Shown here: positions 12,296 through 23,789 of the stretch, piece after piece
How positions within the stretch are numbered: position 1 is the stretch's first letter
Layout of the letters: each line of letters begins with the position of its first letter
Source: Neurospora tetraspora
Taxonomy: Eukaryota > Ascomycota > Sordariomycetes > Sordariales > Sordariaceae
DNA length: 64,000 nucleotides
Assembly (NCBI RefSeq): GCF_033439725.1
Contig: NW_026944387.1
Coordinates: 1,364,001-1,428,000 of the forward strand
Direction: 5' to 3'
Notes under the pieces: model-generated
What the model saw: only the letters and a program-made list of their open reading frames with translations
The model's database searches: none
What the model was told of the DNA's origin: nothing
Translations under genes and position numbers: made by a program

Positions 12296-13709
12296 CTAGC
12301 GCTGCTCAGTAGCCTGATCGAACCCCTTCACAATATCATCCACCGGCGACTCCTGCTTGGCGACACCTGCGGGCAAAGCCTTCTGCTTCTCTGCCTCGTG
12401 TTGCTCGCCCTGCTGCTTCTCCAGCAACTGCTTCGCCATCGCCTTGGCCTGCGTATCACCCACCTTCCCATACACGCTCAAAGCAGTAGCAATCATCCCC
12501 CCAATATCGCCCACATTCCCCGGCACCACCACCGCCGTGCCCTCCTTCGCCAGCTTGCCGAACGCATCCACATACTTCTCCGCCACGCGCAAACTAATCG
12601 CATTCTGCGCCGCTCCCTCACCCTCCGCAATCGCCCTCGCCACCGCTTCAATGCCTCCCGCGGTAGCCACCGCCTTGAGTCTAATTGCCTCCGCCTCACC
12701 GCTGGCGCGGTTAATCTGCTCGGCCTTCATCGCTTCCGAGGCCAAGATAACGCTCTGCTTTTTACCCTCGGCGATGTTGATGGCGCTCTGGCGCTGTCCC
12801 TCAGACTCCAAGATCTCGGCCCGCTTGGAGCGTTCGGCGGTGACCTGTCGGTGCATGGCTTCCACCACGGGCTTGGGCGCGTGGATGTCCCGGATCTCGT
12901 AACGTAGACAGGTCACGCCCCAGGCTTGGGCGGCTTCGTTGATGGCGGCTGTGATGTTGGTGTTGAGGGCTGTGCGCTCTTTCAGGACGTGGTCGAGGGT
13001 GAGTCGGCCGATCTCGGAGCGCATGGTTGTTTGCGCGAGTTGGGAGATGGCGTATTCGGCGTCTTCGACGCCGTAGCTGTTGGGAAAGAAGGTTAGTTTT
13101 GGTTGGGACATGGGGAGAGGGGGAAAGGGGAAAAGGAAAGAGGGGAAGGAGGAAGAGAAAGAAAGAATGGAAAGAAAGAAAAACGTACCTCGCCTTATAA
13201 GCATCAAACACCCTCGTGTACAAAACACCATCAAGCTCAAGCGTGACGTTGTCGGCCGTGATGGCGCTCTGGCTGGGGATCTCATGAGCAACTTCCTTGA
13301 GCGACTTGACGTAGGCGATGCGGTCGATGAAGGGGATCAGGATGGCCAGACCGGGCTGCAGGATCCTATTGAATTTGCCCATGCGTTCGACGATCCAGGC
13401 TGTCTGCTGCGGCACGAAGCGGATGATGGTGTTGGCCGGTAGCGAGGGCTTCTGGAAGTAGGTGGGGATGCCGCCGGCGCCGCCGAAGCCGCCCGAGGGG
13501 ATGGCATTGTTAGGGGTGGTGTGGAAGCTTGCTGCTGAGCTTGGTGATGTTGTGGAAGCGGGGAGCAGAGCTCGGGGACGACGGGTGGACGAGAGCGCAG
13601 AGAGGGATCGCGCCGAGGTGGAGGACGACGTGGTCGATGTGAGGAGTCTTTGCTGGTGTCGCGCGAGGGGCGCAAGGGCCCTTTGTGTTGTTGCTGCCGT
13701 CATGGTCAT
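12296..13709 (-). CDS. slp2: Mitochondrial stomatin-like protein (SPFH domain)
   Basis: Two exons, 13709-13189 and 13076-12296, joined across a 112-nt intron (1302 nt, 433 aa). The first about 75 residues are rich in Ser, Thr, Arg and Ala and lack acidic residues, as in a mitochondrial presequence. The SPFH/band-7 domain follows: NTIIRFVPQQTAWIVERMGKF, then LQPGLAILIPFIDRIAYV, LKE and ITADNVTLELDGVLYTRVFDAYKASYGVEDAEYAI. Next is the coiled part ERSKRAEILESEGQRQSAIN and the GEAEAIRLKA segment. This is the arrangement of stomatin-like protein 2, which in the family forms inner-membrane scaffolds that bind cardiolipin and prohibitins. ATG at 13709 or 13703 could be used; the first is taken. A canonical prohibitin is less likely because the sequence is closer to stomatin/SLP2. 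Confidence 0.92.
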
Positions 13710-14712
13710 GGCTGTGTATGTGTGTGCGGATGTCGACCACGAGCAATTGCCGGTTGCTGTCGTCGGTTCGGTGTCGTGGGTTTGTTGGTGTTTGGTTATT
13801 GGAGAGAAGCTCCAGTGTGCAAGCTGTGCACTCGTACAGGCCGCGGTGCGAGTAGGTACGGGGGTACCTACGTCAGAAAGCGGATTGCCTGAAGGAGCTT
13901 GGGGCCTAGGACCCACTTAAGCTACCGAAGCGCCGAAGAAACCAGGCTAGGCCAATCACAAGCTCCACAGCCTTGTGCAAGCTGACTGCCCCACATTATG
14001 AGCTTTGCATAAAGTTGTGAACTTTGTTGGCTCGTCTCTCTTTGCACAAATAAAACTTTAAATGAACATCACACAATGACCATGACCACCTTTTGCCCTT
14101 CTGTCTCTGGCCAATACCTCTTGTGTCGAACCGAATCACAGACGGTCGCATACTGATTGGAGTATTCCATCCAGGCGCAGGCAGCAATGGACAGCAGCAG
14201 ATCAGCCGTTGACCCTCGTTTAATGCGAAACAAATGGAACGATCCCTACGATTAGGCGAGCTAGCCAGCTCCTCTCCCGCTATTCGGATCCTGAGACAGA
14301 CGCCACGACGGTTAGCTGGGCCTGGACACGGCAGGTTACGCAGCGGCCGAGCCCATTCGTCAGCACGCGATATGCTATTCTTAAGTCACAAGATTGTCGC
14401 CAGCTCTTTTCTGATACATGTTCAACGCTCAACATGGCCCTTCCAATCAGATGTCTTCTCCGACGTGCCACAGGAGTCAACTCCGGGGCCTAATCCGGTT
14501 CCCGGTGCAGCTCCGGGGAGGCCCTTGTCCTTGCCCCCTGTGTGCTATACCATGTATAGTAGCGATCCGTCGGCGGCATAGGCAGCCAGTATCGAATATT
14601 CAGCCTTTGTTTACTCACGGTGTCCCTCTCTCTCGGAACATAATCTTCGAGTCACGACGAAATCCCTTGTTGACACATACTATCACCTTTTAGTTCACAA
14701 TGAGCATACATC
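13710..14712. other. Divergent intergenic region, no gene seen
   Basis: This 1-kb region lies between the divergent starts of the stomatin-like gene and the membrane-protein gene. Open frames here are short and overlap in several phases without recognisable features. It presumably contains both promoters. Confidence 0.45.
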
Positions 14713-16897
14713 ATGGCCAACTATTTTGAACTCAACCATCTGCCGCAGGGCCAAGTCGAATATGATGAAAGGTTACAATTTGTTCCAGTCTCCGAAACAA
14801 CAAGCTATAAAGGAGCTTCGATAGGGGACGTATCTCAGAAGGGATTGGACAATTCAACGACACCGGTGGCCTATGAGGAGGTCGCGCCCGAATGGCCTCA
14901 GGGTCCCCAGAAAATCGCACCGAAAGGGTATATCTGGTGGATTGGGACAATTGGCGATTTTATTTTGAGTCTCACGCCGGTGGCCTTCTTTGGTATTGTT
15001 TACATTGACTCCGGGGCAGATGGTCTCTCTGCTGACATCAAGTTACACAGTTATTGCTGCTCTCGCTATTCAACTGGAGGGTCAACCGACGGAACACAAT
15101 GAACATGGCGAAAGCCTCGTCGAAGCCACCAAGCTCGCTCCTACAATCTATCCCATCGTTTTCGCGGCTGTAGCAAGTAGATTTTACAAAATCCTGGCCC
15201 TATGGAGTGCCACCCGATCTCGAGGTATCACCATCGGTGCCCTCGAGCAAATTCTTGGAAGTCAGAGCTTCGCAGGAAGTCTCTTTCGCTTGTTCAGCGT
15301 CCGATCCCACATCAGTCTTGGTATCATGATCCTCCTCACATGGGCTCTCTCCCCCCTTGGCGGCCAAAGCTCGTCGCGCCTAATCTTCAAAACGATACAA
15401 GTATCGGACTCGAAGGCACTCGTCTACTACTCCACAACAGACTCGGAGTCGTCTTTCTCCTCGGCAAGCGGCCTCCAGGTGGCATCCACAGCAGCAAATT
15501 CTCTCTTCACTTCCAGTCTCATGGCAGCTGAAGAACAAAGGCGGTCCATGACAGACCTTTGGACGCGACCCAGGATCCCTCGCCTCAGAGACCTATCGAA
15601 TAACGACTGGCAAATAGTTGATCAAGCTGCCATGACGGAAATGGACTACGCCTCATTGATTGGTATCAAGATTCTTGGGCTTGGAAATTTCAACTCAACC
15701 ACCTCCTATAATTTGACGGCCGAGGCAACCTACAATGATCTCGACTGCAAACAAGTTCAAACTGGCGCCTCAGTCAACGAAACGCTTGCTTACATACCTG
15801 AGGATAGATGGACTACTCCGATCTATTACGTCGACAAGATGAACGACACAACCGGCAAACTGCTCCCCGGTTACACCGACCCCAGATCACCAGACAACAA
15901 AAGAGCCAGCTTCTTTGTGACTTCGGACTTCTCAACCCCAGAGCGAGAGTCAGGTGGACACCTTCACATCATGTTTGGTTCCCACGAGGGAGACCTTAAC
16001 TACACGTTGTATAACTGCACCCTCCGAAACGTCCCACTCGAGCTCGACATTCTCTGCTCATCGCCCCTCGGTTGCGGCGCCCAACGAATTCGGCGCTCCA
16101 AATCACCCCAATGGGACAAAGGCGACGCTCATTCTCCCTTCACCTTGGAGATCCCAGTCGTCTACAACTTCCTATCAAACTTCCCCTTTGCCGCCGGCTT
16201 TTTCGACAACGGAAGTCCCAGATATCAGTCCACGATCGACAACTACCTCCGCGGCATCACCCAGTTCCCCTTTAAGCTGAACTTCCTCAGCCCCTGGCCC
16301 ACCAATGTCACAGACGAAGCCTTCTCCCGGCGCCTCACCCTCCTGTTCAACACATACTACTACGCCTCGCTCGACCCTTTCACCGCCACCGACTCCAACT
16401 ACTCCAAGTTCCCCGGAAACACCGACCGCATCATGTCCCAGCCCGTCTACTCCGGTCCATATCTATCCAACAACTACGAAGGAGCGACCATAGTCATGGT
16501 CAACAACGCCACCGAGTACACCCATCGCGAGATCTACGGACTCAACCGTCACTGGGCCACCATCCTCGTTCTCTGCACAAGCATCTTGCAGATCTTGTCG
16601 CTCGCCGGCCTCTTCTTGCGCTTGACCACGCCGGCGCCGGATATCTTTGACTACGGCGCCAGCTTGACGCGCGAGAATCCGTTCGTACCGGTGCCCAAGG
16701 GCGGGTCGGCTATCGGTGGGCCCGAGAGAGCGCGGATGCTGAGGAAGATGAGGGTCAAGATGGCGGATGTGAGGCCGGATGATCAGGTTGGGTATGTGGC
16801 GCTTGTGGCGACGACGGGGGTGGTGGATCAGGGGGTTAATGCGAATGGGGAGGTCATTCCTACTAGGGCGTTGAGTCGGTGGAGAAGGTATTGGTAG
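14713..16897 (+). CDS. Fungal-specific polytopic membrane protein
   Basis: Two exons, 14713-14992 and 15051-16897, joined in phase 1 across a 58-nt intron (708 aa). Hydrophobic segments are visible at the exon junction (WWIGTIGDFILSLTPVAFF, then VIAALAIQL), at LAPTIYPIVFAAVASRF, at HISLGIMILLTWALSPLGG and near the C-terminus (HWATILVLCTSILQILSLAGLFL). Between them lies a long region with many NxS/T sites (for example NST, NLT, NYT, NVT, NNAT), which suggests a large extracellular or lumenal domain. The motif order SPLGGQ(S) after a transmembrane helix resembles a widespread uncharacterised family in Pezizomycotina that often sits near accessory genes. I do not recognise an enzymatic function. 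Confidence 0.8.
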
Positions 16898-17186
16898 TTT
16901 TTTGAGGTTACGAAGATTTTGACCTTTGTTTCGACGCAATTGAGCTGCTTGATGGCTACCAATCTTGAGACCACTTTCCCCATGCTTTACTGGGTATCTA
17001 AGCGTTGTATTCAGGTGTTTGTTGTATCTACCATGACGCCAGCGTCCAAGGTCCCGCTCCTCATCACGACCTCGTCCAGCCCATTTCCACTCCTCGTTCT
17101 TCTTTCCATCCGTCCTCCTCTTCGTCTTAGCTTATTATTCGTCCTCGTCCTCATCATCCCCATCCATCCATCCCCCTCCCCAAAAC

Positions 17187-17696
17187 TCAAAAATCAACAT
17201 AAACATCCCTATCCACACACATCAAAATATCCTTCATCCTCTTAAAAACCTTAGCCCTCTTCGCCAACCCGTTCAACTCCCTAAACCTCCCCGTCATAAC
17301 CCCGCCATTCCTCTCTTCCTCCGCAAAGTACTTGTTCTCATCCTCATCCGTCCAACAATCCAACACCGCATCCAACTTTGCATCCCACGTGCACCCATCA
17401 CTCCTTTTTTTACTCACACAATAGTTCGACTTTCTGATTTCTTGTCCAATCACGTTATCCGCCAACAAAACACTCTTCATCATCTCCCTCATCGCGTCCA
17501 TCGCGTTGATCTTGGTTTCCCAGGTAGAGGTAGCATTCTTCGCCTCCTCCAAAATCGCCAGAAAGAAACCGTTGATTTCGTCGCCTACGCTGGCGGCTTT
17601 GCTGCGCTGTTCTTGGACTGGAAGCGAGGAGTAAGCGGTGTTGAGTAAGTGAGAGGCGGAGAGTGGGTAGTGGTCGAAGTTTGGGGTGGTGGCCAT
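17187..17696 (-). CDS. Uncharacterised small protein (about 169 aa)
   Basis: Single-exon reading frame starting MATTPNFDHYPLSASHLLN. The middle (DEINGFFLAILEEAKNATS and WETKINAMDAMREMMKSVLLAD) looks helical. A later part has a few Cys residues (NYCVSKKRSDGCTWD, VLDCWTDEDENKYF), and the C-terminus is FKRMKDILMCVDRDVYVDF. The frame is open upstream to an ATG at 17903, which would add a Pro/His/Ser-rich stretch (238 aa in total). I prefer the inner ATG at 17696 because the added part is low complexity and abuts a microsatellite. No family recognised. Confidence 0.55.
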   Translation of the reverse strand: MATTPNFDHYPLSASHLLNTAYSSLPVQEQRSKAASVGDEINGFFLAILEEAKNATSTWETKINAMDAMREMMKSVLLADNVIGQEIRKSNYCVSKKRSDGCTWDAKLDAVLDCWTDEDENKYFAEEERNGGVMTGRFRELNGLAKRAKVFKRMKDILMCVDRDVYVDF

Positions 17697-17900
17697 GACG
17701 GGCAAGGGCTGACTGGCTGGCTCTCGGACTGGACTCGATAGTCGATGCCGGGCTCGGTTTTCAGTAGAGGGATTTGGGTGTGGGTAGTGAGTAGGTAGTG
17801 AGTGGCGTGCTTCTGAATGGTCTGGGTGACTGGGTCCGGGATGGGATGGGCGGTCGCTCTTTTTTTCAAGGTTGGCTTTGAGGCGTGATATATGTCTTGT

Positions 17901-17902
<2 letters not shown>

Positions 17903-17955
<53 letters not shown>

Positions 17956-17956
17956 G
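17903..17956. repeat. (TTG)n microsatellite
   Basis: About 18 perfect TTG units, read as CAA on the minus strand. It lies just upstream of the outermost possible start codon (17903-17901, minus strand) of the gene at 17187-17696, so it most likely sits in that gene's 5' leader. In another minus-strand phase it would code poly-Gln and stop at 17900. Confidence 0.85.
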
Positions 17957-18768
17957 GCGGGGCGCCGGATGAATGGGGTGTGCTTTGAATGGGGGTGTTT
18001 CTGGTTTGAAGTTATCAAAGGAAGTAGGTATCTTGAGAGGGTTGATGAGAGTTGAGTGAAACCAGCACAAAACTTGAATCTCGTAAGTTGGAGAGGGGAG
18101 GGGCCTATTTAACACATTTCTATTATGGAGTCCGACTTATCTTGGGATATAAAAAAACCACTAAGTCATGCAGGCGTTCTCAACAGTCCAACCCCAAGGT
18201 GACCCGTGTACATCCAATAATCCCCGTTCTTTCGGTGCAGGAAGGCGATTATGTAGCGTGCAAATCAGGCTAACCGCATTGGGCCAGAGGTACCTACCTC
18301 TACCTATTGAAAGGCGAATAACATAACCGGTGAGGATCTCATCTTCATTTGGCAACTTGGTGGTGATAATAATGGGGGTTTGGTAGTTTTCTTTTTATTT
18401 TCCATTTTCTGGTACTTATTTAATTTTCTTTGGGGTTGCAGGGACCATCCGTCAGGAGCCATCATACATGCGCACTGGTTCGTTGCCGATCACAGCCCGA
18501 ATTTGAATGGAACGGGGAAAAAGGGCTTCTTGATGGAGAATTGTGGAAAGTACCTACCTTATGGAAGGCACTACAGTCCAGCAGTAAATTCTGGCGACGA
18601 GTTCTTCCCACTTTCGTTGCTGGTTTGGATAGGAAGGTGAGCTCAGCTTCCAGATATTTCCCGTCATGACCAACCAGCCTAGTAACCCCTTTCACACCGC
18701 CCAGCCCGCTCCTTCCCCCCTCAAGCCTACGTGGTACCCTGACGGTAGGTAGGTCGTGACTGGCCGTC
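17957..18768. other. Intergenic, no gene seen
   Basis: Region upstream of the unknown gene, extending to the 3' end of the small Cys protein. It contains TAGGTACC-like motifs near 18285-18305 and a T-rich stretch near 18390-18430. Open frames are short and unconvincing. Confidence 0.4.
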
Positions 18769-18990
18769 TCACAAATTCCTAGCAGCAGGGTACCTCACAC
18801 AAACCGGGCACATGCCCGGCATGTCCAGTATTTGGTTCAGCTCTCTGCAATGCCTCTCCGGACACATCGCTCTTCTTCTTAGGCTCGCTGTTCTTGCTCT
18901 CCTCATTCTTCTCCTTGCGCGGATGCAGGGCCGACAGCGTACGGTGATGTAGTGCCAGCAGTCGTATTGGCCTTTTTGGATTATGCACAT
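18769..18990 (-). CDS. Small Cys-rich protein (about 73 aa)
   Basis: The frame starts MCIIQKGQYDCWHYITVRC and ends with CPERHCRELN and MPGMCPVCV. The start MCII followed by a QYDCWHY-type motif and a terminal CPxC pair is the pattern of small orphan proteins common in Pezizomycotina genomes, probably metal-binding. The middle is very Arg-rich in this frame, while an overlapping frame reads Lys/Glu-rich (KEKNEESKNSEPKKK). The true reading in the middle is therefore uncertain and an indel is possible. The open frame extends upstream to 19095, but the MCII start is preferred. Confidence 0.45.
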   Translation of the reverse strand: MCIIQKGQYDCWHYITVRCRPCIRARRRMRRARTASLRRRAMCPERHCRELNQILDMPGMCPVCVRYPAARNL

Positions 18991-19065
18991 TTTCGTTGAC
19001 TGAAGCGATGTGGTGTTGGTGCTAGATTTTGGTTGGGTTTCTTCCGTTAAAAAGACTTTTGTCTG

Positions 19066-19430
19066 GCCAAGAACTGACTTGGGGATGTGGTTCATTTAAG
19101 GGAATTTATATTTCAACGTCCTCTAGGATTTCTGTGCTGTTATCCATTCGTTCACTGATCGCGTCCATTGATCCTCGGAGAATTGGTTTACAGATCCTTC
19201 ATTCACCTGACTGCGGTATTCGAGACCAAATAGAGGTAGAGTTCAACGAACGGGTGCCTTGAATGGATCATGCTTCTCGCGGGCGTTGTGCACGTGTGAA
19301 GTGGACTCCCAAGATCAAACAAGACGAGGTAACCAATACCTTTACACAGCAAGTCCCGAAGAATATCTGCGTCATAGCTTAGAGATGATACGTTGATTTC
19401 CCACAGAGTTCCCTAACAGTGAAGTGAACA
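19066..19430. repeat. Diverged duplication A, copy 1
   Basis: Matches 19972-20370 in the same orientation over its whole length. Shared landmarks, in order, are TGACTTGG, AATTTATAT, GTCCTC, TCCATTC, GAGAATTGGTT-like, TGCGTGAAGTGGA-like, CACAG.AAGTCCCGA, ATCTGCGTCA, GAGATGATAC and AGTGAAGTG. Similarity is far from perfect and includes transversions and indels, so this is an old copy and not a fresh RIP target. No open frame spans it. Confidence 0.65.
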
Positions 19431-19599
19431 TCGGTGTGTTGTTCAACCACCATGAACAGTTGCTGTACACGAGAGTCAAGATCAACGTTCGTCATCCACT
19501 CAAAAACTCCCATGATATTACAAAGAGATAATATGTAGCTATTCTCGTACACTCGACAATTTTGTGGTCAAAGCCATTGTATTCAGAACATCGGATGTG
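19431..19599. other. Spacer between repeat blocks
   Basis: Short spacer between repeat A copy 1 and repeat B copy 1. No gene is seen. Confidence 0.4.
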
Positions 19600-19950
19600 C
19601 AATGATGTCTTTGTCAAGCTGCCTTTGTTCAAGAGCCTGAAGGGATTAAGCGCCAGATGAACAGGTCGTCTAAACAAAGATAAGGAAGGTGCTCTAAGTA
19701 GAGGCTACTAAGGTTCTTTGATCATAGTTGTGGTGTGTTGAGGAATGAAGTCCGAGTGTCCTCGTCAAATGGCTGTCCGGATGGTAGGTAGTCAGCCAGA
19801 AAGCGAGATGCAACCTTAACTCAGATGGGGTACATTCTGCAGTAGTAATAATAGTGCACTAGCTGGGCCCGGAGTGAGCTGCCTATGCGCCAAGCCAACC
19901 TTGGACGAGGGCTAGCGTAGAAACTCAGGAAATTGGGGTTCGGGTTCCCT
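19600..19950. repeat. Diverged duplication B, copy 1
   Basis: Matches 22955-23300 in the same orientation. Landmarks in order are GTCAAGCTG, TTGTTCAAGAGC, ATTAAGCGCCAG, AGGAATGAAGTC, GAGTGTC, AATGGCTGTCCGGATGGT, ATAGTGCACTA, GGCCCGGAGT-like, GCGCCAAGCCAACCTT and ACGAGGGCTA. A weaker relative of its last part is at about 29588-29660. The other copies lie upstream of the paralogous T genes, so this may be a detached promoter duplicate. Confidence 0.65.
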
Positions 19951-19971
19951 CTGTTTATGGGTTTCTCGGGT

Positions 19972-20370
19972 TAAGTTGACTTGGCGAAGTCGGTCATTTG
20001 ACGTAATTTATATCCGAGTGTCCTCCAAAAATCTTCACTGTTGTCCATTCACTTGTTGATGGCATCTTATGGTGCTCAGAGAAATGGTTGACGAATCCTT
20101 GACTCACCCCAGATCAACTTCGGTAGTGTACGTACTGGTGACGAACAGTTCGATGAGCGCATGCCCTAAATGGGTCATGGTTTTCATGGACGCTGTGCGT
20201 GAAGTGGAAACATCAGACCAAATACTAGACAGCCAGTTCAGCCGATTCGTACAGGATCAGACCATAGATCGGTATCTGATAATTTCACACAGTTAGTCCC
20301 GAGGAGCATCTGCGTCAGTTCTTGGAGATGATACATTCATGCTTCAGGCAGAGTAATAGTGAAGTGCCCA
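19972..20370. repeat. Diverged duplication A, copy 2
   Basis: Second copy of the block at 19066-19430, in direct orientation about 0.9 kb downstream. The A and B blocks alternate (A1, B1, A2), which suggests tandem duplication of a unit of about 0.9 kb. No coding region is evident. Confidence 0.65.
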
Positions 20371-20803
20371 GATCCCGCTCATGAGAATAATCTCGCACGT
20401 ACGGAACTCAAATGGGTAATTGGAAGCCAGAAGCCATCGGGGGAAATATTCTCAGTATTCGCCATGACGATCAACGCCCACGGTACCCTACTACTACCCA
20501 AACGATCCAACTGATGAGATAAGCCAAAAGACGGAAATGACAGACTAAAAACACCACCCGGTAGAGGTACCCAAGCAGCTAAACAAGCATCTCAACCCAA
20601 TTATGCTTTCCACCAACAACGGTAACGACTGACACCTGGACATCAAAATGAACTGGGGAAAAAGCCAGAAAAAATCCAAAAGAAATAATAAAAGAAATCA
20701 ATGGAGCAAAGGCCCTAACGGCAACCATCCTCTGGACCCTTGCCCCATGAAAAAGATCCTCCGATCAAAGACTAAGAGCTCAATGGTGACACTGCTGTGC
20801 AGC
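20371..20803. other. Intergenic, no gene seen
   Basis: Spacer between repeat A copy 2 and the 3' end of the next minus-strand gene. It is A-rich near 20640-20700. No gene is recognised. Confidence 0.4.
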
Positions 20804-21694
20804 TTAGACAGCATCAGGGCCAGGGACAGCAATGGGGTCAGAGACAGCAGCAGCTTCACGGCCCATACTAAGGGACTCCTGTCTGAGCCAGTTGAAGTGT
20901 CCCCTCAGGCGAGGATCTATAAGTAAACAGGAGGGCAGGTTAGCATATTTCGTAGTACAGTTGGGTCAGAGGCAATGGGTGAGCTAGGACAGCCGCTCAC
21001 ATCGTAAACACCCCAGATATGAATGAAAGTAGGTAGTGGAGGGATTGGTAGAACATAGAGGTAGTTACTTACGGTCCGGGCCTCCAGCACGTGTCCTTTG
21101 CAGTTGCTGCTCCGTAGGGTACTCCTCATGATCCAGTACCTCCACATAGTCCTGCTCCTCCCCGTCGGCCTGGTAGTATCCAGCCACCAAGGCCTTCAGC
21201 GCAAAGTCGGATGCCTCAAGGTCCCTTCTTTCCAGTTCTGTTCCTTTGGGAACAACCTTAAACATGAGCTTGAACCTGCCCACGCGTTTCGGCGCTTCAA
21301 TGCCACCACTGTACCAGATCAAATGCGTCTCGCCGTCAGAGTCAGGGTCCTCTATCCACTTAGTGTGGTGTTCATCCGAATGTGCACGTAGAACCCCCTG
21401 CTCCGAATCGTTGTCGACGTTTTGCCAGTACATACCGAAGTCATACTCGCATGGGTCAGCTTCTTTCCCGAATTCAAGCTGCACTATGACCGATCGTCCG
21501 ATTGCTCGTTCTTGCGAATACAGGATTTTCCAAGGACCCTGTATAGTTGTAATTATGGGCATTGGCAGCTTGTCCTCTTCTTTCCGCTTAAAATCCTCAG
21601 GCTTGTATCCTCTCGCGGTCAAGTCTTCCCCGATGGCATTCAAAATGCGTTTTGTGGTGATCTTGCCTCTTTTCTGTACACCTCGAGAAGACAT
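20804..21694 (-). CDS. Uncharacterised acidic protein (about 244 aa)
   Basis: Starts MSSRGVQKRGKITTKRIL. Exon 1 (21694-21073) ends at a strong donor, GTAAGTAAC. A 156-nt intron with a TGCTAAC branch site and a TATAG acceptor leads to exon 2 (20916-20804). Joined length is 735 nt (244 aa). Without splicing the frame would stop at 21065 (209 aa). Visible features are GPWKILYSQERAIGRSVIVQL, CEYDFGMYWQNVDNDSEQG and HLIWYSGGIEAPKRVGRFKLM. These alternate aromatic and basic residues and suggest a beta-rich globular domain. Length and composition look genuinely coding, but I do not recognise a family. An upstream extension lacks an ATG. Confidence 0.6.
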
Positions 21695-22954
21695 GGTGAT
21701 GGCTGGAGCTGTGCTGCGCTTGGACGATGAAGGTATAAGTGGGCGATTGGGGGAGTCTAAGACTTGATGAATGTAGGTAGGGAGCAGCAACAAAATTATC
21801 TCTTGCGTCGATAGTGGTAGTGGTAGTAAAGCTTAGAAGTAAGATGAGGAGTGAGTTGGGAGGAAGGCTTACTGGAGCTGACTGGAACCTTATACCATTT
21901 GCCAGAATGGCGGAAAAGAACCTCAATCCTCATGTGGGTAGGTGTATATATTGCCCATCGCTGTTGGTTCTCAATTCTCAACATTTCTCTCCCAACAACC
22001 CGCCCAACCTGCGATAGAAAATGACAATCAGAAAGCATGTTGTCGATGTCAGCTGCACCGGTAGGGGTAGCCTAAGGTAGTAGACTTGTGACCTATTTCT
22101 TCGTCTCGAGGCGGTACCATCAGTCATCTTCATCCCGCGTAACTTCCAACCTGTCCTTGTCTTTGTTGCTGATTCAACTGGTTAATCAAAGCCTTCATAT
22201 ATGGTGGTTCGATGTTGGCTTCGTGTTCCGCTCACAGTTGTTCAAGTGACATAGACACGGATAGTTGGTGATGTAAAGGCGGTCATGGACAGGATCACGC
22301 CCAACAGTATCTTCCCTTTATGTGGTCTGATTCCGCAATTGTCAACTGGAAGAGGCATGCTGAGAGCGGCTGACAAGCGCCAAAGATGAGCTGTATGTTC
22401 AGGAACCTCTAACAGAGGCGAACGAGTAGGCCTCATGAGGGATGTGCTTCTCGCGCAGAGAACGAACTGATCTCGAGCGGAAACAGCTTGGGAAGACCAA
22501 GAATGTCTCGAGATCTGTAAGATCTTCAGAGCACCAGGTACATAATGGTATTGTCGTGAGACCATTACCATAGCGTGTGTACCGTAGACAGCCCATCTCA
22601 TATCTCCGGGTAACTTGCGTTCTGGGGCGGAAAAATTGCCTGGGGGGTTGACGTCAATAGCTTGTAGCGGTTAGTCAGCAAGCGATGAAAGAGATACTCA
22701 CCTCAATTTCCATCCCATAGTACCCGCGTAATGCGTCCCGTTTTTGTTGCCTACCGCGGTTCAGTGATGTCAAGTATAAAATGTCCTTGGTCGTAACCCG
22801 GGGCAACGAGCCGCATCAGATTCGGGGCCAACGACGACATCAACTAGACACAAAGGCAATACAATACACTTTGACGCTTAAAATGTGTGGGTTATCACAT
22901 TTCTCTCCAATAAGGAATTTAAGAATATTATATTTGTGGAGGCAAACTCCATGT
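21695..22954. other. Intergenic, only doubtful short frames
   Basis: The region contains a few minus-strand open frames (for example 22242-22601 and 22399-22596) that overlap each other in different phases and show no recognisable composition. I do not call them genes. Block B copy 2 starts at the right edge. Confidence 0.4.
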
Positions 22955-23300
22955 CGTCGTCAAGCTGGTTTGTTCAAGAGCTGAAAAAGAATTAAGCGCC
23001 AGAAGCGCCAAAGGAACGTATCAACTAGATGAGACAAGGGAGATATCCTAAGCAGAGGTTAGTAAGGTTGTTGATTTCAGTTGTGATATGTCGAGGAATG
23101 AAGTCGGAGTGTCTTCGTCGAATGGCTGTCCGGATGGTGGTCGGCTAGCAAAAAGATGCTACGTTAACTCAAATAGGGGAGATCTTGCGGTAGAAAAAAT
23201 AGTGCACTAACTGGACCCGGAGTCAACCGCTTGTGCGCCAAGCCAACCTTGACCCAACGCATGTGTACGAGGGCTACCGTAAAACTCGGGAAACTGGCAA
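22955..23300. repeat. Diverged duplication B, copy 2 (upstream of T1)
   Basis: Direct copy of the block at 19600-19950. Both share TTGTTCAAGAGC, ATTAAGCGCCAG, AATGGCTGTCCGGATGGT, ATAGTGCACTA and GCGCCAAGCCAACCTT. It ends about 0.5 kb upstream of the T1 gene. Confidence 0.65.
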
Positions 23301-23789
23301 CATAAACGAGTTTCCAGCTACATAATGCTGGCTTAATCATGAAGGGCGCCCTAGAAGGAAATTCATGATTGCCAGTTTTCCCGGAGACGGCACATGCAGT
23401 AGAACCTCGGGAATATCGGATTCTGGCTCTGCAGCAAATTTCCTTTTTGAGTAAGAGAAACACATTCGGAGTCGGTCGTGCTGATGACGGATGCTGTTGA
23501 TTGTTTTGGTTGTTGGGAGAGGAATGGTATGCAAAAGCATGTCTGGAAATTTGAGAAAAGAAGACTCCGGCGGGGGTGCAGTTTCCTGGCGCACCTCTGG
23601 CTGCATGAGTTGCATAGGAAAGCAGATGCAACTTGACCGAGACCTCAAAAAGTTGCTGCCCCCGCCCAATTTTTTCCAGATCAATCTCCAATTTTGAATC
23701 TATTTAAACCTGCTCTCTCGTCTCTCTGGACGCCAGCTGCTCCATCCAAGTTTCCTCGTCGTTCTTTCCTCCTTACCAAACGCTACACC

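Noticed and set aside
12158-12907. 249-codon + strand frame
   Set aside because: It is antisense to the clear SPFH-domain exon of the stomatin-like gene and is Leu/Arg/His-rich, as expected for a shadow frame.
22242-22601. Minus-strand frames of 65-119 codons
   Set aside because: They overlap each other in different phases in a repeat-rich non-coding stretch and have no recognisable features.
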